64,000 nt of DNA from Alphaproteobacteria bacterium. Its GTDB lineage: Bacteria > Pseudomonadota > Alphaproteobacteria > Caulobacterales > Maricaulaceae. Location of the stretch: assembly GCA_024278855.1 (NCBI GenBank), contig JAJRSJ010000077.1, positions 28,419 through 92,418 on the forward strand, read 5' to 3'. Below are positions 42,999 through 50,543 of this stretch, in pieces; position 1 is the first letter of the stretch; each line of letters opens with the position of its first letter. A program made the translations under genes and the position numbers. The notes below the pieces were generated by a model. That model ran no database searches. It was not told the DNA's origin and saw nothing but the letters and a program-made list of their open reading frames with translations.

Positions 42999-44326
42999 TC
43001 GTTTGCGCGGTGCAGTATTTCAGCCAATTTCGCAAATGCATCCTCGGCAGTCTCCAGTTTTTTCAAACTGATAAATCCGTCTAGGTTTTCATATTTTTCT
43101 ACAGCCTCGTCCAACACCTTGTCACTACCCGCTTGATACAGGCCCGCACTGATTAACGTACGGGCGTCTTCATATGTGCCTATCAGCCGCCGCCCGTGCA
43201 AGAGGTTCTCATTTTCCAAATCTGTTGCGCACTGGGGCAGGGCCCGCGAGACGCTGCGGCGAATATCTATGGCCGGGTAGCGCCCGCGTTCGGCGATCGT
43301 GCGCTCCAAAACCACATGCCCGTCAAGTATACCGCGCACCATATCGGCAACAGGTTCTTCCATATTCGAGCCAGCCACCAACACGCTGAAAACGGCCGTA
43401 ATATCACCTTTGCCTTCAATTTCCGGGTGCTCTGTACCGGGGCCGGCCCGCTCGCATAATTGGGCCAGTTCGCCAAATGTTGACGGTGGGAAAGCTCGTA
43501 AAGACGGGGTTTCGCCAGCGCTTAAGGCCACACTGCGGTGGGCTTCGGCGAAGCGGGTCAAGCTGTCAAACAACAACAAAACATGCTTGCCCTGATCTCT
43601 GAAATATTCGGCGCTGGCCATTGCCAACCATGCGGCCCTGAGCTTAAGGGCCGGCGGCTCGTCGGAGGTTGCCACAAAGACAATGGATTTTTCCATGCCC
43701 TTGGGGCCGAGCGTATCTTGGGTAAAATCCCGTACCTCCCGCCCCCGCTCCCCGATCAGGGCCAGGATAACAATATCGGCGTCGCAACCCTTGGCCAAAT
43801 CGGCCAAGAGGGTTGATTTGCCAACTCCGGAGCCTGCAAATAATCCGAGCCTTTGGCCCCTGCACAAGGGCAGAAAGCTATCAATGGCTGCAAGGCCGGT
43901 GTTTAGCCTGTTGCCGATAGCTTTGCGGTTTTTTGGCGGGGCAGCTTTCAAGCGTACAGGGTTTTGACCCTGAGGCGGCATTTTGCCGTCCAGGCACCGG
44001 GCAGAATGGTCAAGAATTTTCCCAACCCAGTCACGGCAAGGTCGCGGCTGTTGTTGGCCAAGATGAACGGCTTTGGCACCAATGCCGAGCCCGCCAATCG
44101 GCCCATAAGCCGTTACGGTCACAAACTGGCGCGCAATTGTAATAATTTCGCCTTTTACAGTGCCGCCGGCCGCCTCTTGCATTTTAACTTGATCGCCAAG
44201 CGCGGCCAAATTGGACAGGCCTTCAATTTTTATACTCTGCGCCGTTATCTCTACAATGCGTCCAAAAATCTGGACGGGCGGGGTTGGCGGATGATGGGAA
44301 ATACTGGTTTCCAGTAAAGTTTGCAT
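42995..44326 (-). CDS. fliI: Flagellum-specific export ATPase FliI
   Basis: FliI unfolds and delivers export substrates, driven by ATP. The 443-residue protein is related to the F1 beta subunit: Walker A GLFAGSGVGKSTLL, ALIGERGREVRDF, KSIVFVATSDEPPALKLRAAWLAMASAEYF, Walker B region VLLLFDSLTRFAEAHRSVALSAGE and the FliI-type GRYPAIDIRRSVSRALP. It stands alone on the minus strand between the DUF1217 gene and flgB, sharing a 156-bp divergent promoter region with flgB. Confidence 0.95.
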   Translation of the reverse strand: MQTLLETSISHHPPTPPVQIFGRIVEITAQSIKIEGLSNLAALGDQVKMQEAAGGTVKGEIITIARQFVTVTAYGPIGGLGIGAKAVHLGQQQPRPCRDWVGKILDHSARCLDGKMPPQGQNPVRLKAAPPKNRKAIGNRLNTGLAAIDSFLPLCRGQRLGLFAGSGVGKSTLLADLAKGCDADIVILALIGERGREVRDFTQDTLGPKGMEKSIVFVATSDEPPALKLRAAWLAMASAEYFRDQGKHVLLLFDSLTRFAEAHRSVALSAGETPSLRAFPPSTFGELAQLCERAGPGTEHPEIEGKGDITAVFSVLVAGSNMEEPVADMVRGILDGHVVLERTIAERGRYPAIDIRRSVSRALPQCATDLENENLLHGRRLIGTYEDARTLISAGLYQAGSDKVLDEAVEKYENLDGFISLKKLETAEDAFAKLAEILHRAND

Positions 44327-44389
44327 AGGGTTCCTGACATATAACTTTTATGAGGTATTAACAATTTGTTCAACCTTACGGGGTAATTG

Positions 44390-44408
44390 TTAGATATTCG
44401 TTAACCAT
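44390..44408. promoter_or_regulatory. CtrA-type box upstream of flgB/fliI
   Basis: TTAG-N7-TTAACCAT at 44390-44408 matches the consensus except one base and contains the extended TTAACCAT half-site seen in alphaproteobacteria. A second, weaker TTAA-N7-TTCA lies at 44358-44372. Both lie between divergent fliI and flgB. Confidence 0.6.
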
Positions 44409-44459
44409 AGGATTTGGCAGAGCGGCCAAGCCTCAAGGTCTCTGGTTTTAAGACCTCAA

Positions 44460-44485
44460 GAGTTCAAGGCAGGAGTTCAAGGATG
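44460..44485. repeat. 13-bp tandem duplication containing the flgB ribosome site
   Basis: GAGTTCAAGGCAG (44460-44472) and GAGTTCAAGGATG (44473-44485) are adjacent near-copies; the second contains the GAG ribosome site region and ends in the flgB start codon. Confidence 0.6.
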
Positions 44486-44845
44486 ACAAGCGATCTGGCC
44501 CTTTTGAAAATGGCATCAGCAATGGCCGCCCATGCATCGCGCCGCCATGCGGTAATTTCAAAAAACATAGCCAATGCCGATACGCCGGGATGTAAAGCCA
44601 AAGACGTAGAGCCATTTGCCAAAATCTACAAAATGGCTGCAAGTTCTGGCGCGGATATTTCTGAAGTTGTACAACAATCACAACTGATAAACATGAACAG
44701 CCCCGCCGACCCCAATAGCAATACGGTATCGTTGGAACAACAATTGTTAAATTCGTCTAGCACCGCCGGCAAACATGATTTGGCCATGCTCGCATACCGC
44801 AAAACAATGGATATGATGAAAATGGCGATTGGGAAAAACCGTTAG
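44483..44845 (+). CDS. flgB: Flagellar rod protein FlgB
   Basis: FlgB is the most proximal rod subunit. The 120-residue protein shows MASAMAAHASRRHAVISKNIANADTPGCKAKDVEPF and the C-terminal QQLLNSSSTAGKHDLAMLAYRKTMDMMKMAIGK. ATG at 44483 is preceded by GGAG and matches the family start; the open frame runs further upstream through non-conserved repeats. It heads the flgB-flgC-fliE-fliQ-flhA-fliR-flhB-fliJ-like operon. Confidence 0.93.
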   Translation: MTSDLALLKMASAMAAHASRRHAVISKNIANADTPGCKAKDVEPFAKIYKMAASSGADISEVVQQSQLINMNSPADPNSNTVSLEQQLLNSSSTAGKHDLAMLAYRKTMDMMKMAIGKNR

Positions 44846-44853
44846 GAAATTTT

Positions 44854-45252
44854 ATGGCAAATGATTCGATTAGCTCCGCAATGGCGTCGGCCTCCCAAGG
44901 CATGAATGCCCAATCTTTTCGCATGCGCATTGTCAGCGAAAACCTGTCCAATGCGGACACACATGGCTATCGCCGCAAACTGATTAGTTTCCAAAATGAA
45001 TATGATGCAAGAACGGCAAGCGAGCGTCTGGTTATTGGCAATGTTACGCTCGACCAAAGCGAGGGTGAGCGATTATATGACCCGGCTCATCCATTGTCTG
45101 ATGACCAAGGATATGTGCTTATGTCCAATGTTGATATGATGATGGAATTAGCGGACGCCCGCGAAGCCTCGCGCTCCTATGAAGCTAACCTCACAACTTT
45201 TCAACAAGCCCGTAAAATGTATAGTGGCTTGTTAGATCTTATCAGGAGATAA
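44854..45252 (+). CDS. flgC: Flagellar rod protein FlgC
   Basis: FlgC is a proximal rod subunit. The 132-residue protein has SSAMASASQGMNAQSFRMRIVSENLSNADTHGYRRKLISFQNEYD, and ends in the conserved VDMMMELADAREASRSYEANLTTFQQARKMYSGLLDLIRR. AGGAAA lies before the ATG. It follows flgB by 8 bp and precedes fliE by 2 bp. Confidence 0.95.
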   Translation: MANDSISSAMASASQGMNAQSFRMRIVSENLSNADTHGYRRKLISFQNEYDARTASERLVIGNVTLDQSEGERLYDPAHPLSDDQGYVLMSNVDMMMELADAREASRSYEANLTTFQQARKMYSGLLDLIRR

Positions 45253-45254
45253 CA

Positions 45255-45575
45255 ATGGAAATTTCAGCATCCGGCGCATTGCGCCAATATCAAGCCGCCC
45301 AAAAAGCTCTTTCTCCTGAATTATCCCCTGAATTGAGTCCGCAAAAGACTGAAGCGGATAATGGGCAAGCAACAGGCTTGGCTAAGGGGGTGGGCGAATT
45401 TGCCGATGTCTTTAAAAATGTAGAAAACACCATGCAGGCCCACGCCACAGGCCAAGCAGATGCCCATTCGGTTGTCCAGGCGATAGCCAATGCGGAACTG
45501 GCCCTTGAAACTGCAGTCACCGTCAGGAACCGTGTCGTGGAGGCTTATCAGGAGCTTCTGCGCATGCCGGTATAA
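45255..45575 (+). CDS. fliE: Hook-basal body protein FliE
   Basis: FliE joins the MS ring/export gate to the rod. The 106-residue protein ends with the family-specific QADAHSVVQAIANAELALETAVTVRNRVVEAYQELLRMPV. The N-terminal 35 residues contain a 12-bp duplication (SPEL-SPEL). AGGAGA with good spacing precedes ATG 45255. It sits between flgC and fliQ. Confidence 0.94.
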   Translation: MEISASGALRQYQAAQKALSPELSPELSPQKTEADNGQATGLAKGVGEFADVFKNVENTMQAHATGQADAHSVVQAIANAELALETAVTVRNRVVEAYQELLRMPV

Positions 45576-45581
45576 ACCGCC

Positions 45582-45848
45582 ATGAGTGAAGCAGACATTT
45601 TGTCCATATTGCGTGAATTTTTATGGGGCGCAGCCCTCATGGCTGCACCGCTCTTGTCAATTGCCCTTATTGCCGGTCTGGCCATTGGTCTTTTGCAAGC
45701 CTTAACCTCCATTCAGGCATTAACATTGACCTTTGTGCCAAAACTGGCTGCCATGTTGGTGGTGTTTTTTCTATCCGCCGGTTTTATGGCCCGCATTGTG
45801 TTGACATTATTTGAGACGCAAGTCTTACCTGTGATTGCGGCGCACTGA
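45582..45848 (+). CDS. fliQ: Flagellar export gate protein FliQ
   Basis: FliQ is a small two-helix subunit of the export gate. The 88-residue protein has two membrane hairpins: REFLWGAALMAAPLLSIALIAGLAIGLLQALTSIQALTLTFVPKLAAML and VVFFLSAGFMARIVLTLF. Length and pattern are standard. The stop overlaps the flhA start as TGATG. Confidence 0.96.
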   Translation: MSEADILSILREFLWGAALMAAPLLSIALIAGLAIGLLQALTSIQALTLTFVPKLAAMLVVFFLSAGFMARIVLTLFETQVLPVIAAH

Positions 45849-47932
45849 TGCAGGCTAAAATGTCCTTGAAAAACTTGTATAATCCCACCGCTGGATTGGC
45901 TTTAGCGTTGATGGTGATTTTAATAATGATGGTTTTACCAGTCCCGAGCTGGGTTGTGGATATTGGTCTGACGGCAAGCTTTGCCTTTGCAATACTAATT
46001 TTCATGATTGCATTATTTATTGAAAAACCATTGGATTTTTCGTCCTTTCCCGCCGTGCTACTGGCTTCGCTTCTCTTGCGTCTGTCTTTAAATATATCCT
46101 CGACCAAATTGATCATCGGGCAAGGCCATACGGGTACAGATGCGGCCGGGGGGATTATTGAAGGTTGCGCCGAATTCATTATGGGCGGGGATGTGTTTTT
46201 GGGGCTGATTGTTTTCACAGTTTTGATCATCGTCAATTTTATGGTGATCACCAAAGGGGCCGGCCGGATGGCAGAGGTAGGCGCACGGTTTGCATTGGAC
46301 GCCATGCCCGGCAAGCAGTTGGCCATTGATTCCGATTTGGCCGCAGGGGCTATTTCCCACGAACAGGCCAGCAAAATGCGCAAGCTCGAACAAGAAGAGA
46401 CGGCATTTCTAGGCTCCCTTGACGGGGTTTCAAAATTTATGAAAGGAGATGCTATCGCCGGGCTGTTGATAACCTTGCTCAATCTTGTTGCCGGCATTGC
46501 CATCGGGGTCGGGGTTCATAAGGTCAGCTTTGGGGATGCCGTAAAAAACTACTCCATGCTGACGGTTGGCGACGGCCTTGTGTCGCAAATACCTGCGGTG
46601 ATCATTTCCGTAGCGGCGGCACTGTTGTTGGCCACGGGCAAGGCGGAAGGCAGTGTTGATACGGCATTGTTCCAACAGTTCTCGGCCCATCCTGCCGCTC
46701 TTGCTTCGGTGGCGTTGATCATGGTTGTATTTGCGTTCTTCCCAGGCCTGCCATTTGTGCCGTTTATGATCGGTGCGTTAGGTCTTGGTTACGGGGCCTA
46801 TAAAGTAAACAAAACCCAAATGGAAAAAAAATCGGCTGAAGAAAATGTCAAGATTGAAGACCAGACCCAAAAAGAAAAGCCGCTTGGTGATATATTTAAC
46901 ATAGATGAAATCCACCTGATCTTGTCAAAAGAACTTGTGCCTATTGCCATGGATGCTGAGACAGGCTTTGACAAACGCGTTGAGAAAATCCGCAAATATA
47001 TTGCCACAGAATACGGGTTTTTATTACCGTCTGTGCGCTTGACCGACAATGCGAGCCTTAAGCCTCAAACCTATAAAATCCGCATACAAGGATGCGAGGT
47101 GGCCGAGAGTATTCTTAAGCCGGGCCATGTTATGGTCTTGGTGGAAGACAATGAACATCCGGAAATTCCTGGAACTAGCTTTCGCGAACCCGTCTACCAA
47201 GCGCCGGCTCGCTGGGTCGAGAAATCTCGCCGCGATGAGCTGGTCATGCTTGGCCTTGCTATTGTTGAGCCCGAGGAGGTGTTGGCGACACATTTATTGG
47301 AAACCGTGCAAGTGCATTTCACCAAGCTGTTATCCCGCCGTTCATTACGCGAAACTCTGGAGGCATTTAAAGATGTCTCGGATCCTGATCGGGCTATTTC
47401 CAACAAAAAAATCCTTGATGAATTTATCCCCGACAAAGTGCCAATGGATACGCTACAAAGCGTATTGCGTTTGTTGTTATCCGAGCGCATTTCCATGCGC
47501 AATATTCCGCTGATTTTGGAAACCATAGCCGAGGTTAAACCGGCAATGAAATCGGTTGAGCAAATCGCGGAATGTGTGCGCCAAAGATTATCCTATCAAT
47601 TTATCTCTAAGCTACGTGATGAACAAGGCAGGCTGCCCTTGGTGCAGCTTGATGCCGGCTGGGAAGAGGTTTTTATTAAGCACGAAACCAAACAAGAAGA
47701 CGGTAGCAGCGATATTGCATCGCCGCCAGACGAGTTTAACCGTTTGGCTGCCGCCGTTCGTGCAAGTGTGGATAAAAGCGCAAAAGCTGGACAATATGCG
47801 GTCATTGCCACCAGTGCGCGGCGGCGGCGCTTTATCAAAACCGTTATGTCGGCCAAAGGTATTCATAACCCGGTTGTATCCTACGAGGAAATTCCGCGCG
47901 AAGAAAAACCGATAATCCTTGCCGTGGCATAG
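45848..47932 (+). CDS. flhA: Flagellar export gate protein FlhA
   Basis: FlhA is the major export gate component, taking chaperone-substrate complexes and coupling proton flow. The 694-residue protein has eight membrane helices in the N-terminal half, the conserved cytoplasmic FHIPEP-type segment (VGARFALDAMPGKQLAIDSDLAAGAISHEQASKMRKLEQEETAFLGSLDGVSKFMKGDA), VGDGLVSQIPAVIISVAAALLL, and a cytoplasmic C-terminal domain (about 350-694) with ILDEFIPDKVPMDTLQSVLRLLLSE. It is near the usual length of about 700. Confidence 0.96.
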   Translation: MQAKMSLKNLYNPTAGLALALMVILIMMVLPVPSWVVDIGLTASFAFAILIFMIALFIEKPLDFSSFPAVLLASLLLRLSLNISSTKLIIGQGHTGTDAAGGIIEGCAEFIMGGDVFLGLIVFTVLIIVNFMVITKGAGRMAEVGARFALDAMPGKQLAIDSDLAAGAISHEQASKMRKLEQEETAFLGSLDGVSKFMKGDAIAGLLITLLNLVAGIAIGVGVHKVSFGDAVKNYSMLTVGDGLVSQIPAVIISVAAALLLATGKAEGSVDTALFQQFSAHPAALASVALIMVVFAFFPGLPFVPFMIGALGLGYGAYKVNKTQMEKKSAEENVKIEDQTQKEKPLGDIFNIDEIHLILSKELVPIAMDAETGFDKRVEKIRKYIATEYGFLLPSVRLTDNASLKPQTYKIRIQGCEVAESILKPGHVMVLVEDNEHPEIPGTSFREPVYQAPARWVEKSRRDELVMLGLAIVEPEEVLATHLLETVQVHFTKLLSRRSLRETLEAFKDVSDPDRAISNKKILDEFIPDKVPMDTLQSVLRLLLSERISMRNIPLILETIAEVKPAMKSVEQIAECVRQRLSYQFISKLRDEQGRLPLVQLDAGWEEVFIKHETKQEDGSSDIASPPDEFNRLAAAVRASVDKSAKAGQYAVIATSARRRRFIKTVMSAKGIHNPVVSYEEIPREEKPIILAVA

Positions 47933-47941
47933 GTATGTAGC

Positions 47942-48715
47942 ATGGATTTCCTAAACATCATTAGTGATCTGGTCATGGGAAACTATACTGCCGTCTTTCC
48001 GGCTATCGCCGTTTTCACCCGCATGTCAATTTTCGTATTTTTATTGCCGGGCCTTGGCGAGACGGCAATTTCTGTGCGAATACGTTTGGTCACGGCCTTG
48101 CTGATCACCATGTTAATATTACCATTTGTCGGCATTGATGCCAATACCGGGTGGAGCATAAGTACAATGGCCGCTGCTATTGGCTTTGAAGCCTTTTATG
48201 GGTTTGCCTTGGGGTTTGGTTTAAGGATGATGGTGTTTGTCTTGCAAATTGCAGGGTCGATCATATCACAATGCCTCTCTTTAACCCAGGTGTTTGGCGG
48301 CGGCATGACCACTGAGCCCAATACAACCATCAGCACCATACTCATGCTCAGCGGTGTCACTTTATTGCTGAGTTTGGATATGCATATAAAGGCCGTTAGC
48401 TTGATGGTGCAAAGTTACGATATCTTTCCCCTTGCCACCACACCTGATTTTGACAAAACGGCCTATTGGGTTGCGCAGAAATCTGCGGCCTATTTTGCCC
48501 TTGCGGTAACCTTGGCACTGCCATTGCTTGTGTTTAATTTTATCTATAATCTCATGCTTGGGTTCGTCAACAAAGCCATGCCGCAGCTTATGGTCTCATT
48601 TGTTGGCATGCCCTTTGTAACTGGCGCAGGCATCGTGTTGTTAGCGCTTTGTATCTCAGGTATTTTTACGGTGTGGCTAAACGGTTATTCTGCACTTATG
48701 GCGGATATGTTCTGA
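47942..48715 (+). CDS. fliR: Flagellar export gate protein FliR
   Basis: FliR is a membrane subunit of the export gate. The 257-residue protein shows the family pattern (VFTRMSIFVFLLPGLGETAISVRIRLVTALLITMLILP, FEAFYGFALGFGLRMMVFVLQIAGSIISQCLSL, FNFIYNLMLGFVNKAMPQLMVSFVGMPFVTGAGIVLL) with multiple hydrophobic helices. Its stop overlaps the flhB start as TGATG. Confidence 0.95.
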   Translation: MDFLNIISDLVMGNYTAVFPAIAVFTRMSIFVFLLPGLGETAISVRIRLVTALLITMLILPFVGIDANTGWSISTMAAAIGFEAFYGFALGFGLRMMVFVLQIAGSIISQCLSLTQVFGGGMTTEPNTTISTILMLSGVTLLLSLDMHIKAVSLMVQSYDIFPLATTPDFDKTAYWVAQKSAAYFALAVTLALPLLVFNFIYNLMLGFVNKAMPQLMVSFVGMPFVTGAGIVLLALCISGIFTVWLNGYSALMADMF

Positions 48716-49794
48716 TGGCGGAACAACAAGGAGACGGGCAAGAAAAAACCCTTGAGGCTAGCGAGCAGAAATTAAAGAAAGCGCGAAAGAAGGGCGATAT
48801 CCCGATCTCGACCGAAGTAAATACGGCCTTGTTTTATATAGGCGCGTGTTTGGCAATACTTCTGTTTGGCGGCGGGGTGGCGAATGGCGTTTTGACACTA
48901 TTGGCCGCAATGTTGGAACGGCCGGGTATGGTCGTTACCAGCTTTCTCGAAGGCAAGCAAAGCCCGCTCGCCGGGTATATATTTGCGCAACTTGGAAAAG
49001 TGTTATTTGCATTTTTTGCCCTGCCAGCATTGTTTATAGGTGTATCATTGGTCGCACAACGGGCCGTCGTGTTCTCGCCCAGCAAAATAAAACCCAAGCT
49101 GTCCAATCTGTCACCACTTGGAAATGCCAAGAAAAAATACGGCCCTGGAGGTCTTGGGGAGTTTTTGAAAAGCTTTGCAAAGCTCACCTTAATAACGGTA
49201 ATTGCCGGTTTATATTTGAAAGCCCAATTTGAAATTCTGCCAGTTTATAGTGGATTATCTGCTTTTGTTTTAACTGGGCTTTTGGCTGAAAAAGCTTTGG
49301 AGCTTCTCTTATATGTTTTGATCGGGGCGGCTCTCATTGCCAGTATTGATTTGCCTGCGAAAATACTGGCTCACCGCAAGAAAATGCGCATGACATATCA
49401 AGAGGCAAAGGACGAACGCAAAGACAGCGAGGGTGACCCATACCAAAAGCAAAGGCGCCGCCAAAAAGCGGAAGAAATTGCCAAGACAACCATGTTGCAA
49501 GATGTGACAAATGCAAATGTGGTCATTGTCAACCCCGAGCATTATGCCGTTGCGCTAAAATGGGATCGTGCCGCCGGAAATGCGCCCACATGCGTTGCCA
49601 AAGGTGTTGATAATTTGGCGTTTCGTATTCGTGAACGGGCCACAATGGCGGGCGTGGCAATTTATGAAAATCCGCCAACCGCCCGCGCGCTTTTTGCGCA
49701 AACAAAAATTGGGGAAACCATAGCACCTGAGCATTACGCGGCTGTGGCGGCTGCTATTCATTATGCGGACCAAATTGCAAATAGGGGTTTTTAG
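48715..49794 (+). CDS. flhB: Flagellar export switch protein FlhB (NPEH variant)
   Basis: FlhB controls the change from hook to filament export after self-cleavage in its cytoplasmic domain. The 359-residue protein starts with EASEQKLKKARKKGDIPISTEVNTAL, has four membrane helices, then KMRMTYQEAKDERKDSEGDPYQKQRRRQ and the cleavage region NVVIVNPEHYAVALKWD. The cleavage tetrapeptide is NPEH at about 273-276 in place of the canonical NPTH; the Asn-Pro bond itself is kept. ATG 48715 overlaps the fliR stop; an upstream in-frame start inside fliR is not needed. Confidence 0.94.
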   Translation: MAEQQGDGQEKTLEASEQKLKKARKKGDIPISTEVNTALFYIGACLAILLFGGGVANGVLTLLAAMLERPGMVVTSFLEGKQSPLAGYIFAQLGKVLFAFFALPALFIGVSLVAQRAVVFSPSKIKPKLSNLSPLGNAKKKYGPGGLGEFLKSFAKLTLITVIAGLYLKAQFEILPVYSGLSAFVLTGLLAEKALELLLYVLIGAALIASIDLPAKILAHRKKMRMTYQEAKDERKDSEGDPYQKQRRRQKAEEIAKTTMLQDVTNANVVIVNPEHYAVALKWDRAAGNAPTCVAKGVDNLAFRIRERATMAGVAIYENPPTARALFAQTKIGETIAPEHYAAVAAAIHYADQIANRGF

Positions 49795-50190
49795 ATGGAC
49801 GATATTTTACACATTTTAGATTTACTTCGCCAAAGAGCGCAAGCCGATATTCTTATGTTGAGGCATAAAAAAGATGCGTGTTTGTCGAAAATATCCAGTA
49901 TTACATTTGAAATTCAAGAAAAAAAGCCCACTGTTTTAAATGGGGATGATGTGGATATTTTTGAAAAATGGCACCAACACCAAATGTGCAAAATTGACGC
50001 ACTGGAACACAAAATTTTGGGTGTAGACGCCGAGATGGTCAATGCGAAAAACCACTTCAAATCTATTCTGGCGAAAAACCAGATGATGGAGCAAGCGGCT
50101 GACAAAAAAGCTCAGGCCGAACGCCTGACCGCCGAAGACATATATACAAGTGAGCAGTTGGATATTTTCCTGTTACAGGCCAATAAGTAA
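49795..50190 (+). CDS. FliJ-like coiled-coil protein
   Basis: A 131-residue, nearly all-helical protein with heptad-like spacing (LHILDLLRQRAQADILMLRHKKDACLSKISS, FEKWHQHQMCKIDALEHKILGVDAEMVNAKNHFKSILAKNQMMEQAADKKAQAERLTAED). Size, coiled-coil content and place at the end of the flhB operon fit FliJ, the stalk of the export ATPase, for which no other candidate exists in the cluster. FliJ proteins are poorly conserved, so the call rests on context. ATG follows directly on the flhB stop. Confidence 0.55.
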   Translation: MDDILHILDLLRQRAQADILMLRHKKDACLSKISSITFEIQEKKPTVLNGDDVDIFEKWHQHQMCKIDALEHKILGVDAEMVNAKNHFKSILAKNQMMEQAADKKAQAERLTAEDIYTSEQLDIFLLQANK

Positions 50191-50543
50191 CACCAAGACG
50201 CAGAGCAATACTAAGAAGCCATATTGCACCCACAGGCTAGGCTCAGGGCCTAAATACTATCAAACAACCAACACAAAAAGAGCCTGTAGAAGGATCTATG
50301 GGTATAGGAAACTACAGGCTCTAAAGTGTGTGTGCGACGACTGGTACCTGGAATGGCTTTCACCGCACAAAATAGATTTTGGAGAGATAATGACTAGGAA
50401 CCTCAACACAACCTATAGGTGTGTATAGCCAATCAAATATTAATTGTTCGTAAACAAAGGCAGTAGGCCGCCTATTTAAATGGGTCGTGTTAATTAAAAA
50501 TCAACCACAAGGTGCAACACATGGATGAACAAATGGATTTCTT
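50191..50543. other. 353-bp gap between flagellar operon end and sensor kinase
   Basis: No credible gene. The gap holds an 11-bp-arm hairpin (50279-50322), a 10-bp palindrome ACCTATAGGT (50411-50420) with near-symmetrical CACA/GTG flanks, and an AT-rich stretch before the kinase start. A short plus-strand open frame (50150-50428) overlaps the fliJ-like gene and is not supported. Confidence 0.6.
50279..50322. terminator. Long-arm hairpin downstream of the fliJ-like gene
   Basis: AGAGCCTGTAG (50279-50289) and CTACAGGCTCT (50312-50322) are exact complements around a 22-nt loop, 89 nt after the fliJ-like stop. No T-run follows, so it may be a transcript end of another type or part of a small RNA. 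Further ACAGGCT-like copies lie at about 50231. Confidence 0.45.

Noticed and set aside
50150..50428. 92-codon frame starting inside the fliJ-like gene
   Set aside because: It overlaps the fliJ-like gene, runs through a hairpin-forming gap, and has no ribosome site or known motif.
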